Source: Rhodocyclaceae bacterium
GTDB taxonomy: Bacteria > Pseudomonadota > Gammaproteobacteria > Burkholderiales > Usitatibacteraceae
Reading direction: 5' to 3'
Length of the DNA: 49,198 nt
Assembly: GCA_020247545.1 (NCBI GenBank)
Contig: JADCIX010000047.1
Span: 1 to 49,198 of the forward strand
Part shown: piece by piece, positions 28,222 to 36,966 of the stretch
Layout of the letters: each line of letters opens with the position of its first letter
Numbering within the stretch: the first letter of the stretch is position 1
The notes under the pieces: generated by a model
What the model saw: only the letters and a program-made list of their open reading frames with translations
What the model was told of the DNA's origin: nothing
The model's database searches: none
Translations under genes and position numbers: made by a program

Positions 28222-29148
28222 CTAAGCCGCAACGGCCTCAGACGCGGAGCCGTCATCTTGTCTCTTCTTGGCCGCCGCCGCTTGTTCAGCAACTTCCGCC
28301 GCGAAGTCGGTGACTTTCTTCTCGATTCCTTCGCCAACAACATATAGCGTAAAGCTATTCACTTTTGCGCCTTTTGACTTCATCAGTTGTTCGATAGTTT
28401 GTTTGTCATCCTTCACAAACGGCTGAGACAGGAGGGAAACCTCCTTCAAGAACTTGGCAATCGAGCCGTCAACCATCTTGGCGACGATTTCAGCAGGCTT
28501 GCCCGATTCTGCTGCCTTCGCCTCGGCCACGGAGCGCTCTTTAGCGATGTCTTCAGCGGGCACGCTCGATGAATCAAGCGCCTTCGGTTTCGTCGCGGCT
28601 ATATGCATCGCCACGTCTTTAGCCAGCATTGTGTCTCCGCCGGTTGTATCTACCAATGTGGCAACTTTGGCACCGCCATGAATATATGAGGTCAACAAAC
28701 CAACTGCCTCGACGCGCTTAAAACGACGTAAGGACAGATTTTCCCCAACCTTGCCGATTAGCGCCTTGCGAGCTTCGTCGACGGTAGTGCCGTTCATCGG
28801 CATTGCCGACAACGCTTCAACGTCTTGCGGGTTTGCCTCAGCAACCATTTTTGCAAGAGCCGCCGACATCGCGAGAAAATCATCGTTCTTCGCAACAAAA
28901 TCCGTTTCGCAATTTACTTCGAGGATCGCGCCTAGCTTTTGGTCCGCAGAAATATAAATCGCGCACACACCCTCGGCCGCAATACGGGAGGCAGCCTTGG
29001 TCGCTTTATTACCCAACTTAACCCGCAGAATCTCTTCGGCCTTGGCCATATCACCAGCGGCTTCCGACAGCGCCTTTTTACATTCCATCATCGGCGCATC
29101 TGTCTTCTCACGCAACTCTTTGACCATCCCTGCTGTTACTTCTGCCAT
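28222..29148 (-). CDS. tsf: Elongation factor Ts
   Basis: 308 residues from the ATG at 29148 (MAEVTAGMV), preceded by GGAACGGAA; a frame open to 29181 adds 11 non-conserved residues. Exchanges GDP on EF-Tu. Signature [18 protein letters not shown] at the N-terminus and [13 protein letters not shown] in the core. Lies after rpsB, separated by a hairpin that probably tunes the S2:EF-Ts ratio. Confidence 0.96.
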   Translation of the reverse strand: MAEVTAGMVKELREKTDAPMMECKKALSEAAGDMAKAEEILRVKLGNKATKAASRIAAEGVCAIYISADQKLGAILEVNCETDFVAKNDDFLAMSAALAKMVAEANPQDVEALSAMPMNGTTVDEARKALIGKVGENLSLRRFKRVEAVGLLTSYIHGGAKVATLVDTTGGDTMLAKDVAMHIAATKPKALDSSSVPAEDIAKERSVAEAKAAESGKPAEIVAKMVDGSIAKFLKEVSLLSQPFVKDDKQTIEQLMKSKGAKVNSFTLYVVGEGIEKKVTDFAAEVAEQAAAAKKRQDDGSASEAVAA

Positions 29149-29264
29149 TTCCGTTCCAATCCTAATCACTTTGATCGTCAACCTCTGTTGAGTAACCAGC
29201 CGGCCAATCCAGCGCTGATTGCGATCGTTTGGTTAATCGAATTTCTCAACTGCTTACAGTTCAA

Positions 29265-29290
29265 AAAAAAGGGGCCGGAGCCCCTTTTTT
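29265..29290. terminator. Hairpin between rpsB and tsf (bidirectional terminator shape)
   Basis: Stem GGGGC/GCCCC (29271-29284) flanked by an A-run of eight and a T-run of six, so it reads as a terminator on both strands. On the minus strand it follows the rpsB stop by 15 nt; because tsf must be expressed, it is likely a partial terminator. Confidence 0.8.
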
Positions 29291-29304
29291 CCGTATTTTG
29301 CCGA

Positions 29305-30048
29305 TTACTTGGCTTCTTCTTCGGTCACTTCGACGAGTTCATCGGTCGCCTTAACCATCTCGTTGATGACCAAGCTCTTGCCTTCAAGAATTGCGTCGGC
29401 AACGCCACGGGCATAGAGGCGAATCGCCCGAGTGGAGTCGTCGTTACCTGGAATAATGTAGTCCACACCATCCATCGAATTGTTTGTGTCAACCACCCCT
29501 ATTACCGGCACGCCAAGCTTCTTGGCTTCCGTCACGGCGATCTTGTGGTAGCCGACGTCGATTACAAACACGGCGTCTGGAACACCGCCCATATCCTTGA
29601 TGCCGCCCATTGCCCGCTGTAGCTTTTCCAACTCACGCGAATAGGTCAGCGCTTCTTTTTTCGATAGTTTCGCAAGGGAACCATCTTCTACCATCTGCTC
29701 AAGATCTTTCAGGCGCTTCAACGAACCTTTGACAGTCTTGTAGTTGGTCATCATGCCGCCGAGCCAGCGGAAATCCACAAAAGGCATGCCCGCGCGCGTG
29801 GCCTCTTCCATGACGATTTCCCGGGCTTGGCGCTTGGTGCCGACAAAAAGAATGGTGCCTTTGTTTGCGGCAAGTGTGCGGACGAATTTCAATGCCTCTT
29901 GATACATCGGCAGTGATTTTTCGAGGTTGATGATATGAATTTTGTTGCGGGCACCGAAAATGTACGGGGCCATCTTTGGGTTCCAGAAGCGCGTTTGGTG
30001 GCCAAAGTGGACACCAGCTTCGAGCATTTGACGCATGGTTATAGACAT
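29305..30048 (-). CDS. rpsB: 30S ribosomal protein S2
   Basis: 247 residues. [20 protein letters not shown] at the N-terminus is the S2 signature, with [13 protein letters not shown] and [14 protein letters not shown] following. The ATG at 30048 is preceded by AGAAAGAA. First gene of the long minus-strand housekeeping run. A structured leader and a promoter lie upstream, consistent with autoregulation by S2 as known in E. coli. Confidence 0.97.
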   Translation of the reverse strand: MSITMRQMLEAGVHFGHQTRFWNPKMAPYIFGARNKIHIINLEKSLPMYQEALKFVRTLAANKGTILFVGTKRQAREIVMEEATRAGMPFVDFRWLGGMMTNYKTVKGSLKRLKDLEQMVEDGSLAKLSKKEALTYSRELEKLQRAMGGIKDMGGVPDAVFVIDVGYHKIAVTEAKKLGVPVIGVVDTNNSMDGVDYIIPGNDDSTRAIRLYARGVADAILEGKSLVINEMVKATDELVEVTEEEAK

Positions 30049-30063
30049 CAGTAGTTCTTTCTG

Positions 30064-30130
30064 GTTAAGGTTATGTCTTCCACCCGGCGTACTAGGCGAC
30101 GTTCAAACGAACATTGCGCCAGACCTTAAC
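30064..30130 (-). promoter_or_regulatory. Structured rpsB leader, likely S2 autoregulatory RNA
   Basis: In the minus-strand RNA an 8-bp closing helix GTTAAGGT/ACCTTAAC (30130-30123 with 30071-30064) ends about 16 nt before the rpsB start. Inside is a hairpin (30120-30095): GGCG/CGCC, a two-base bulge, then ATGTTC/GAACGT around a GTTT loop. The intervening strand contains GGGTGGAAGAC. S2 represses its own mRNA through a leader of similar length in E. coli; equivalence here is inferred from position and structure only. Confidence 0.5.
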
Positions 30131-30211
30131 GGTGCGGGCGGGACGATTTACGACGAAATTGCGAAGCGAAACGTGATCTGAGGGCTCTCAGAAACTTTCG
30201 TAAAGCTTTCA

Positions 30212-30241
30212 ATTTTAAGCACAAAATTACCGAAAATGCAA
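30212..30241 (-). promoter_or_regulatory. Promoter of the rpsB operon
   Basis: Minus strand TTGCAT (30241-30236) and TTAAAA or TAAAAT (30218-30212) with 17 or 18 bp between. Predicted start near 30205, giving a leader of about 155 nt. Confidence 0.65.
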
Positions 30242-30259
30242 CTCTGGGGCGTGCAATAA

Positions 30260-30832
30260 GTGGAGTCATTCAAGCCGATACTCAATGTCACGCTACGCAT
30301 AGGCTTGGCGGCTGCGTTCTCCAGTTTCGCTTACTGGAAAATGGGAGGAGCCATTCCGGCAGTATTGACGATACCCATTTGGGGCATACTGCTGGCAAAA
30401 CCCATCCTTGAAGGAGTGGCAGGCTACTACAGCTGGGCCAAAAAGCAGCCTTATGTCCCTTGGCAAGGTCGCTACTACGAGTTTGGAAACATCCACATTC
30501 GTGTCTTTGAGGATGATTTTGGGCACTTGTGGTTTTGTGACAAAGACGTATTGCAGGTATTGGGGCAAACTGTTTCCAAAACATACCAATTCGCCTATGG
30601 CGAATCCGATTACCGCGTGATACCCGGCGAGCGGCTGCAGGGCTTCTCGGAAAACGCCGTGATTCTCGTCGTTTCCCGTATCCGCCATCCGTCCGCCGGG
30701 AAATTCAAGTTCTGGCTTGAGCGCGAGGTGTTGGCACCGCACCATAATAAGCGCGAGAAAGCAGGGTTACCATCAAGCGCCAGACATCAAGAGAAAGACC
30801 CGTTCAGACCGATCAGCGGAAGCAAAGACTGA
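30260..30832 (+). CDS. Membrane-anchored protein with a BRO-N-like domain
   Basis: 190 residues from GTG at 30260, preceded by GGGGCG. Two hydrophobic segments (about 10-26 and 30-50) would anchor it in the inner membrane. Residues ~75-165 resemble the BRO-N/KilA-associated antirepressor fold: IRVFEDDFGHLWFCDKDVLQ, then VILVVSRIRHPSAGKFKFWL. The domain is usually found in phage antirepressors, not fused to membrane helices. The C-terminal 25 residues are polar. It sits alone between rpsB and map. Function unknown; the domain assignment is by eye. Confidence 0.65.
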   Translation: MESFKPILNVTLRIGLAAAFSSFAYWKMGGAIPAVLTIPIWGILLAKPILEGVAGYYSWAKKQPYVPWQGRYYEFGNIHIRVFEDDFGHLWFCDKDVLQVLGQTVSKTYQFAYGESDYRVIPGERLQGFSENAVILVVSRIRHPSAGKFKFWLEREVLAPHHNKREKAGLPSSARHQEKDPFRPISGSKD

Positions 30833-30873
30833 CGGCCGGACAAGCGGGCGCAGGAGAGGGCGACTCCCTTGGC

Positions 30874-30882
30874 TGGTATAAT
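30874..30882 (+). promoter_or_regulatory. Extended -10 promoter upstream of map
   Basis: TGGTATAAT: TATAAT at 30877-30882 preceded by TG one base away. No -35 match is needed for an extended -10. Expected start near 30889, about 15 nt before a small upstream ORF and 107 nt before map. Confidence 0.65.
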
Positions 30883-30903
30883 TCGGCGGTTTTGATAGGT
30901 CCT

Positions 30904-30999
30904 ATGCGCCATTTTTTTGTCAGGAGCCGCATTGGCAAATGCGTGGGTGGTACCCCGCCACTAGCGACACGGTTGCCCTCCTGTAGAAGTCGAATATGA
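30904..30999 (+). CDS. Possible 31-codon leader ORF overlapping the map start
   Basis: ATG at 30904 with an ATAGG-like site 5 nt upstream; the frame ends in a TGA at 30997-30999, overlapping the map start as ATGA. The peptide is basic (several Arg) with no recognised family. The layout suggests translational coupling to map, but it could also be a chance frame. Confidence 0.3.
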   Translation: MRHFFVRSRIGKCVGGTPPLATRLPSCRSRI

Positions 31000-31811
31000 A
31001 CGTCGTTCTGAAATCCGAATCCGACATCGAAAAAATGCGTGCCGCAGGGAGACTTGCATCGGAAGTTCTCGACTACATCGCGCCGTACATTAAACCCGGT
31101 GTGACGACCGGCAAGCTGGACAGGCTTTGTCATGATTACATGGTCGACGTTCAGGGGACCGTGCCTGCGACGCTCGGTTACGCGCCACCGGGGCACCGCC
31201 CCTACCCGGCTTCCTGTTGCACTTCGGTCAATCATCAGGTCTGCCATGGTATTCCTGGAGATAAGGTGCTGAAAAACGGCGATGTCATCAATATCGACGT
31301 AACCGTTATCCATCAGACTTACCATGGTGACACCAGCCGAATGTTTTACGTCGGTGAGCCATCTATCCAAGCCAAGCGTCTATGTGAAACCACTTACGAA
31401 GCGATGTGGCGTGGCATACGCAAAGTGAAGCCCGGTGCGACAATCGGCGATATCGGTCATGCCATCCAAACCCTCGCGGAAGGCAATGGGTTTTCAGTCG
31501 TCCGTGAGTTCTGTGGTCACGGCATCGGGCAAAAGTTTCATGAAGATCCGCAGATTCTGCATTACGGCAGGCCCGGACAGGGGATGAAACTTCAGGCGGG
31601 CATGATATTTACCGTCGAGCCCATGATCAATGCCGGAAAGAGGGATATCCGCATGTTAGGGGATGGCTGGACGGTTGTAACAGCCGATCACAGCCTGTCG
31701 GCGCAATGGGAGCACACGGTGTTAGTCACGCCGACGGGTTATGAAGTACTGACGTTGTCGGCCGGCTCCCCACCACCGCCCGTGGCTACCGCGACTGCGG
31801 CACACGCGTAG
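30996..31811 (+). CDS. map: Methionine aminopeptidase type I
   Basis: 271 residues. Removes the initiator Met from nascent proteins. All five metal ligands are visible: D101 (VINIDVTV), D112 (HGDTSRMF), H175 (CGHGIGQKFHEDP), E208 (FTVEPMIN) and E239 (QWEHTV). Divergent from rpsB and followed by glnD after 2 nt, a conserved betaproteobacterial arrangement. Confidence 0.96.
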   Translation: MNVVLKSESDIEKMRAAGRLASEVLDYIAPYIKPGVTTGKLDRLCHDYMVDVQGTVPATLGYAPPGHRPYPASCCTSVNHQVCHGIPGDKVLKNGDVINIDVTVIHQTYHGDTSRMFYVGEPSIQAKRLCETTYEAMWRGIRKVKPGATIGDIGHAIQTLAEGNGFSVVREFCGHGIGQKFHEDPQILHYGRPGQGMKLQAGMIFTVEPMINAGKRDIRMLGDGWTVVTADHSLSAQWEHTVLVTPTGYEVLTLSAGSPPPPVATATAAHA

Positions 31812-31813
31812 AT

Positions 31814-34417
31814 TTGAGTGAGTCGGCGGTGAACACCGACCCGCTTACACGTTTAGCCTACCTGAAACCTCTGCGAGATTGGCTTGCCGGGGAGCGCGCG
31901 TTAATCAAGGCAAGTTACCTCAAGCGTCCACAACCAGATCGAAATCTGCGCCAGCACGCCGCAGTGGTTGATGCATTGATCTCACGTATCGCCACGGACA
32001 TCGGCTTACCGGTCGACATTGCCCTAATCGCAGTTGGCGGATATGGCCGCGGTTTTCTGTTTCCAGCCTCGGACGTGGATATATTGGTATTGCTACCGGA
32101 GGAAGCACAACCCATCAATCACACAGCCAAGATCGAGGCGTTTGTTGGCTTTTTGTGGGATGTTGGTCTGGAACCCGGCATTTCTGTGCGCACCATCAAT
32201 GAATGTGTCGAGGAAGCTTCCAAGGACATCACCGTTGACACCAGCATGTTAGAGGCGCGATGGTTATGGGGGAACAAACAACTCGCGTCCAAACTTACGG
32301 CGCAGCTCAACCGCGCGCGCGCTCTGCCCGCCTTTCTTCAAGCCAAGTTGGACGAGCAGCGGCGGCGCCATGCGAGGCACCATGATATTGCGCTCAATCT
32401 CGAACCGAACATCAAAGAAAGTCCGGGCGGTCTGCGTGATTTGCAAACCGTGCTCTGGATTGCACGCGCTGCAAATATCGGTGGCGAAGCCTTGGCTGAC
32501 TGGTCCGCGCTTGCAACGGCAGGACTGCTAACCGGGGCCGAGGCCAAGCTCATCGCCCAACACCGACGAATATTGATCGACTTGCGCATTCGCCTGCATT
32601 ACCTTGCTGGACGACGCGAAGATCGCCTCGTGTTTGACCATCAAACAACACTTGCCCAGCAACTCAAGCTGAAACCCACACGCGCCAAGTTGGCCTCGGA
32701 AGTTTTGATGCGTCGTTACTACCTTTCCGCTAAAGTCATCTGGCAGCTCAACTCAATTCTTCTCGCCAATCTGAGCGAGAAAATCTTGCGCAAGGAACGC
32801 GATCTTGTCCGCAAGATAGACGAAGATTTTGAGCTGGTGAACGGCAATCTTGCAGCCGTTGATCTGGGCATTTTTCGACGCGATCCGCGGGCAATATTTC
32901 GCGCATTCTTGGCGCTCCAGCGAACGCGTGAAGCGGAATTTTTTTCGGCTGAAACGTTAAGGGCAATTTGGCGGGAAGCGCCAAATATCGGCCCAGCATT
33001 TCGTGAAGATCGCGACGTGAACGATACGTTTCTCAACATCCTGCAAAGCGAGCGTCTGACTTTTACCATGAGGCGGCTCAGTCGTTATGGCATTCTCGGT
33101 CGCTATTTGCCGGCGTTTGGGCGAATTGTCGGACAAATGCAACACGACCTGTTTCATGTCTACACAGTGGACGAGCACATCCTGATGGTGCTGAGAAATA
33201 TGCGCCGTTTGGTGCTACCGCGCTTTTCGCATGAGTTTCCTTTTTGTCATGAGTTGGCAAGTGCATTCGAAGAGAAACACGTCTTGTACCTTGCCTGCCT
33301 GTTTCACGATATCGCGAAGGGGCGTGGTGGAGACCACTCAAAACTCGGCACCCGTGATGCGCATCGCTTTTGCCGCCGGTTGGGGTTGCCAAAGCCGCAA
33401 ATCGAGCTGGTTGAATGGCTAGTCGAGACGCATCTGCTGATGTCAGCAACGGCCCAAAAGCAAGACCTTTCCGACCCCGAAGTAATTTCCCAATTTGCGT
33501 CGCTTGTTGGTGATGAATATCGTCTCACCGCGTTGTATCTGCTGACTGTGGCCGATATACGCGGAACCAGCCCCCACGTCTGGAATGGTTGGAAAGCAAA
33601 ACTGTTGGAGGAACTTTTCAGAGCGACGCGGCGCTTGTTGCGCGGTGATAGCGCGATCAACCCGCACTTCATTGAATTCAAACGGCGCGACGCACTAAGC
33701 CGAATGAACGCGGAAACAGAGCCGCCGATTTGGCGGCAGGTAAATGAGCGTTACTTCCAGCGTTTCGATGTTGACGATTTAGTCTGGCACGCCGAAGCAA
33801 TCAAGGACGATGTCGCACCCGTCGCGCCGCGCATCTTTGTCCGCGAGGACGATCACGGCGCGCTTCTTGAAGTCCTGGTCATGACGCAAGACGAGGTAGG
33901 CGTATTTTCTCGAATTACCAATGCCTTCGAACGCATGCAGTTCGATATTGTCTCCGCGCGAATCTACACAACGACCAACGGATACGCTCTCGACAGCTTT
34001 CGCGTGCTGCCAAAATCACGCCAGGCCGCGCGCAATGCCCATCAGCCACCACCACAGTCGTCAGGGCCGATCATCCAGAAGGAACTAACCAATGCGCTGC
34101 TGGCCGCCGACATCCCGGAACCCTCGCGCGCGCGCTCTGCACGGCAGGCAAAACACTTCCCGCTATTGCCCGAGGTGTCTCTGCGAAAATCACGCGTCGC
34201 CCCATTTTTTGAAATCAGCATTACCTGCGCCGACAAACCGGGCCTGCTGTCGGCGATCGCCCGCGCGCTGATTCAATCGAACATCAACCTCCACGACGCC
34301 CGGATCACCACGCTCGGCAGCCGCGCCGAGGACGTTTTCATTGTCGAACACGCCAGACTGGCAGAGCCGACATTCGCCGATTCGCTCAAACGCTCTTTGC
34401 AGGATGCGGTCGCTTAG
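31814..34417 (+). CDS. glnD: PII uridylyltransferase / uridylyl-removing enzyme
   Basis: 867 residues. Uridylylates and deuridylylates PII proteins in response to glutamine, controlling nitrogen metabolism. N-terminal nucleotidyltransferase with GGYGRG and D87/D89 (FPASDVDILVL); HD domain with LFHDIAKGRGGDHS around residue 495-510; two C-terminal ACT domains (from LEVLVMTQDEVGVFSRITNA and FEISITCADKPGLLSAIARA) that sense glutamine. The start is TTG at 31814, only 2 nt after map; a GTG at 31826 is an alternative. Its last 4 nt overlap the convergent DUF4870 gene. Confidence 0.94.
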   Translation: MSESAVNTDPLTRLAYLKPLRDWLAGERALIKASYLKRPQPDRNLRQHAAVVDALISRIATDIGLPVDIALIAVGGYGRGFLFPASDVDILVLLPEEAQPINHTAKIEAFVGFLWDVGLEPGISVRTINECVEEASKDITVDTSMLEARWLWGNKQLASKLTAQLNRARALPAFLQAKLDEQRRRHARHHDIALNLEPNIKESPGGLRDLQTVLWIARAANIGGEALADWSALATAGLLTGAEAKLIAQHRRILIDLRIRLHYLAGRREDRLVFDHQTTLAQQLKLKPTRAKLASEVLMRRYYLSAKVIWQLNSILLANLSEKILRKERDLVRKIDEDFELVNGNLAAVDLGIFRRDPRAIFRAFLALQRTREAEFFSAETLRAIWREAPNIGPAFREDRDVNDTFLNILQSERLTFTMRRLSRYGILGRYLPAFGRIVGQMQHDLFHVYTVDEHILMVLRNMRRLVLPRFSHEFPFCHELASAFEEKHVLYLACLFHDIAKGRGGDHSKLGTRDAHRFCRRLGLPKPQIELVEWLVETHLLMSATAQKQDLSDPEVISQFASLVGDEYRLTALYLLTVADIRGTSPHVWNGWKAKLLEELFRATRRLLRGDSAINPHFIEFKRRDALSRMNAETEPPIWRQVNERYFQRFDVDDLVWHAEAIKDDVAPVAPRIFVREDDHGALLEVLVMTQDEVGVFSRITNAFERMQFDIVSARIYTTTNGYALDSFRVLPKSRQAARNAHQPPPQSSGPIIQKELTNALLAADIPEPSRARSARQAKHFPLLPEVSLRKSRVAPFFEISITCADKPGLLSAIARALIQSNINLHDARITTLGSRAEDVFIVEHARLAEPTFADSLKRSLQDAVA

Positions 34418-34815
34418 CCGATCGACCTACCGTCATTGAGCTTTAACCAACCGTAGATCACCCTGTATAGGTACCAAATCAGCACGGCGACGGGCAGCAC
34501 CCATAACACAATCATGCCGATACCAAGCGTCAGCAAGCCGAGTATCCAGAACGCGCCCCACGCAAGGATGGCCCACAAAATCCCGAACCAAAACGTCCGC
34601 GAGAGCCACCCGTAGTGTGTATCGAGGTAAGTTCCACGCACATCGCCCTGTTTGGCGGCACCGACAATCATGGCAACAATAGCCAGCGTCCAGAAAGTAA
34701 AGGGTGCCAGACCATGCAGCACATACAGAATGTGCAGGGTGTTTTTTTCCGACGATAGGTCGCGCTCAATGGCCGCTGCCGTCGCGGTCGGGGCGGAGGC
34801 GGTGGGATCACTCAT
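34414..34815 (-). CDS. DUF4870-like membrane protein
   Basis: 133 residues. An N-terminal polar, Ala/Thr-rich tail (1-25) is followed by three or four membrane helices: LHILYVLHGLAPFTFWTLAI, a middle segment WFGILWAILAWGAFWILGLL and a C-terminal GMIVLWVLPVAVLIWYLYRV. The pattern including HYGWLSRTFWF fits the DUF4870/Tic20-like family of unknown function. Overlaps glnD tail-to-tail by 4 nt. Confidence 0.7.
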   Translation of the reverse strand: MSDPTASAPTATAAAIERDLSSEKNTLHILYVLHGLAPFTFWTLAIVAMIVGAAKQGDVRGTYLDTHYGWLSRTFWFGILWAILAWGAFWILGLLTLGIGMIVLWVLPVAVLIWYLYRVIYGWLKLNDGRSIG

Positions 34816-34846
34816 GGCTTAGCCTTTCCGGTTGGTTGTTATCCAC

Positions 34847-35386
34847 TTAGTCATCGTCATAAGGTGCCAAGTTAGGAAACAGGATCTCGGTGAATCCAAA
34901 CTTTGACATATCTTTCATACGCATCGGGTAGAGCACACCATCGAGGTGGTCGCACTCGTGTTGAACAACACGCGCATGAAAGCCCTGCACAGTGCGATCT
35001 ATAGGATTTCCTTCTGCATCAAACCCGGTGTAGCGGATGTGATCATACCGCTGCACAGCCCCGCGAAGTCCTGGCACCGAGAGACAACCCTCCCACCCCT
35101 CTTCGAGTTGATCGGATAGCGGCGTAATCACCGGGTTGATCAACGCCGTAAACGGCACCAGAACGCCCGGGTAACGCGGGTTCTCGCGCACTTCGAAAAT
35201 CACAACACGGACGTTCTCGCCAATCTGCGGCGCGGCAAGCCCGGCACCATGTGCGTGGATCATGGTTTCTTTCATATCCTGAAGAAGCGACATGAGTTCA
35301 GCACTTCCGAACTTGTCGGTTGACAACTCCCGCGAGCGCTCCATTAACGATGGTGTGCCCATTCTTAGTATTGGCCGCGTCGCCAT
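34847..35386 (-). CDS. def: Peptide deformylase
   Basis: 179 residues from the ATG at 35386, which has AGGGG about 6 nt upstream; the frame is open to 35479 but that part overlaps the phosphorylase gene. Removes the formyl group from N-terminal Met. The three motifs GAGLAAPQIG, EGCLSVPG and QHECDHLDG hold the metal ligands Cys, His, His and the catalytic Glu/Asp region; note HECDH where HExxH is required (H-E-C-D-H satisfies it). It is not next to fmt, so the genome may have a second deformylase elsewhere. Confidence 0.92.
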   Translation of the reverse strand: MATRPILRMGTPSLMERSRELSTDKFGSAELMSLLQDMKETMIHAHGAGLAAPQIGENVRVVIFEVRENPRYPGVLVPFTALINPVITPLSDQLEEGWEGCLSVPGLRGAVQRYDHIRYTGFDAEGNPIDRTVQGFHARVVQHECDHLDGVLYPMRMKDMSKFGFTEILFPNLAPYDDD

Positions 35387-35432
35387 GGTTGCCCCTGCAA
35401 ATTGTGGTGAGACTGCTCGCTCGGCGAGCGAA

Positions 35433-36203
35433 CTAATTGTAGCCGCGCACGTCGGCGGGCATCGCCGCGTGCATCTCAACTGCTCGCGCCAAGATCAGCT
35501 TCACCTTCTCCATACCAACCTTCAACACCGCGTCGGCGTCAGCAAGTTTGATGCCTTCAGCCGAACTACCCAGTCCCGCTGCATGATTCATGGATAACGC
35601 CAGGGTTGCATAGGAAAGACCCTGCTCTCTTGCAAGAGAGGCCTCGGGCATCGTCGTCATGCCGATCATGGTACATCCGTCGCGCGCTAGGCGGCCCACT
35701 TCGGCGCGCGTCTCCAGCCGCGGGCCCTGAGTGACACCTAATGTGCCGTTCTCGGTCACATCAATGCTGGCTGCTTTTGCCGCAGCCAGATAGAGAGCTC
35801 TTGCGCGGGCGCAGTATGGGTCTGTTAAGTCGATATGGGTGACGGGCGCATCACCCTCAAAGAACGTATGTTTTCGGCCATAAGTGTAGTCAATCACCTG
35901 ATCTGGCACGGCAAGCATGCCAGGCCCGAGATTTGCAGCGACCCCACCCACCGCGTTGACCGCTAACACTCGCACCACGCCGGCTGATTTCAACGCCCAA
36001 ATATTGGCGCGATAGTTCACCTCGTGGGGCGGCAGTGTGTGGCCGTACCCATGCCGCGCCAAAAATACTACCGTCGCCGCGCCAATGCGTCCATAAGTCA
36101 GGTATCCGGAAGGGTCACCGTAGGGCGTTCGTACTACCTCTTTGTTGGTGATTTCTAAATTGGGCAAGTTGGTCAGCCCGGTTCCGCCAATAATTGCAAG
36201 CAC
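35433..36203 (-). CDS. 5'-methylthioinosine phosphorylase-type purine nucleoside phosphorylase
   Basis: 256 residues from GTG at 36203 with GGAG 6 nt upstream. Belongs to the MTAP/PNP family (IIGGTGL; RHGYGHTLPPHEVNYRAN from residue 50; TQGPRLETRAE). The purine pocket reads MNHAAG (N206) where adenosine-type MTAPs have an Asp (TDYD); a similar Asn is seen in the Pseudomonas aeruginosa methylthioinosine phosphorylase as I recall it. A 6-oxopurine substrate is therefore more likely than methylthioadenosine. The next gene upstream in the run is hpt, which would reuse the hypoxanthine released. Confidence 0.82.
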   Translation of the reverse strand: MLAIIGGTGLTNLPNLEITNKEVVRTPYGDPSGYLTYGRIGAATVVFLARHGYGHTLPPHEVNYRANIWALKSAGVVRVLAVNAVGGVAANLGPGMLAVPDQVIDYTYGRKHTFFEGDAPVTHIDLTDPYCARARALYLAAAKAASIDVTENGTLGVTQGPRLETRAEVGRLARDGCTMIGMTTMPEASLAREQGLSYATLALSMNHAAGLGSSAEGIKLADADAVLKVGMEKVKLILARAVEMHAAMPADVRGYN

Positions 36204-36225
36204 AGCGATCTCCGATAAAAAATCT

Positions 36226-36245
36226 TAAAAGTCCTTAATTGACGG
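36226..36245 (-). repeat. 20-nt intergenic motif, copy 2
   Basis: Minus-strand CCGTCAATTAAGGACTTTTA, identical to 19132-19151. It lies 23-42 nt upstream of the phosphorylase GTG start, where promoter or leader elements would be. Confidence 0.6.
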
Positions 36246-36324
36246 ACGCTTCCAAGCATAAATGCCTCAAACTGCCCGCTGAATGCCGAGTTGGCGGCGT
36301 AGCACCGCGAATTGGCGTGCCGCA

Positions 36325-36960
36325 CTATTTTCCCCGGATTGCGCGAATTTCGCCGAGATTGCGCCACGCCCCGGAGACGTCCATACCGTAGCCGAACACA
36401 AAGCGGTTAGGCACGGTTAGCCCAACATATTCTGCTTGCAATGGCTTTGCGGCGTTGCGCTCGACACCATAGTCCTTCATGCAAAAAACCGCACACGAAA
36501 CGCTCAACGCGCCCTGGCTTTTCAGCAATGCGACGATCGCCGCCAGAGTAACGCCCTCATCAAGAATATCGTCGAGTAGCAAAACGTGTCGCCCGGCTAC
36601 ATTGTCACGAGGCGCGACGCGCCAAGTCAGCTCCGCTCCTACTTTTGCGTTGCCGTAGCGCGACGCCTGAACGATATCAAAATCGCAGGCAATCGTCAGC
36701 AACGGCAGCAGTTGCCCGGTAAAAACTACGGCACCCCCCATAACGGACAGGATCAACGGGTGTTTGGCTGCGTAATCACGGTTGATTTTCGCCGCCACAC
36801 TGGCAGTCGCCGCATCGACCTCCTGCTTGGTGAACAGCAGGTCAGAGTCGGTCATGATGGCGTTAGCTTCATCGAGAGTCATGGCGGGAATCGATTGTGA
36901 GTTAGACAACTGTTGTAAAACTGCGGCTGATGGCGGTCGCGGTGCTACTGCCCTAGCCAC
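36325..36960 (-). CDS. hpt: Hypoxanthine-guanine phosphoribosyltransferase
   Basis: 211 residues from GTG at 36960; an ATG at 36882 (MTLDEANAIM) would remove 26 poorly conserved residues and is a reasonable alternative. Makes IMP/GMP from the base and PRPP. PRPP-binding motif VLLLDDILDEGVTL and the later MKDYGVE and VPNRFVFGYGMD segments are typical of this family. Starts 6 nt after galU stop. Confidence 0.9.
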   Translation of the reverse strand: MARAVAPRPPSAAVLQQLSNSQSIPAMTLDEANAIMTDSDLLFTKQEVDAATASVAAKINRDYAAKHPLILSVMGGAVVFTGQLLPLLTIACDFDIVQASRYGNAKVGAELTWRVAPRDNVAGRHVLLLDDILDEGVTLAAIVALLKSQGALSVSCAVFCMKDYGVERNAAKPLQAEYVGLTVPNRFVFGYGMDVSGAWRNLGEIRAIRGK

Positions 36961-36966
36961 TCGGTC

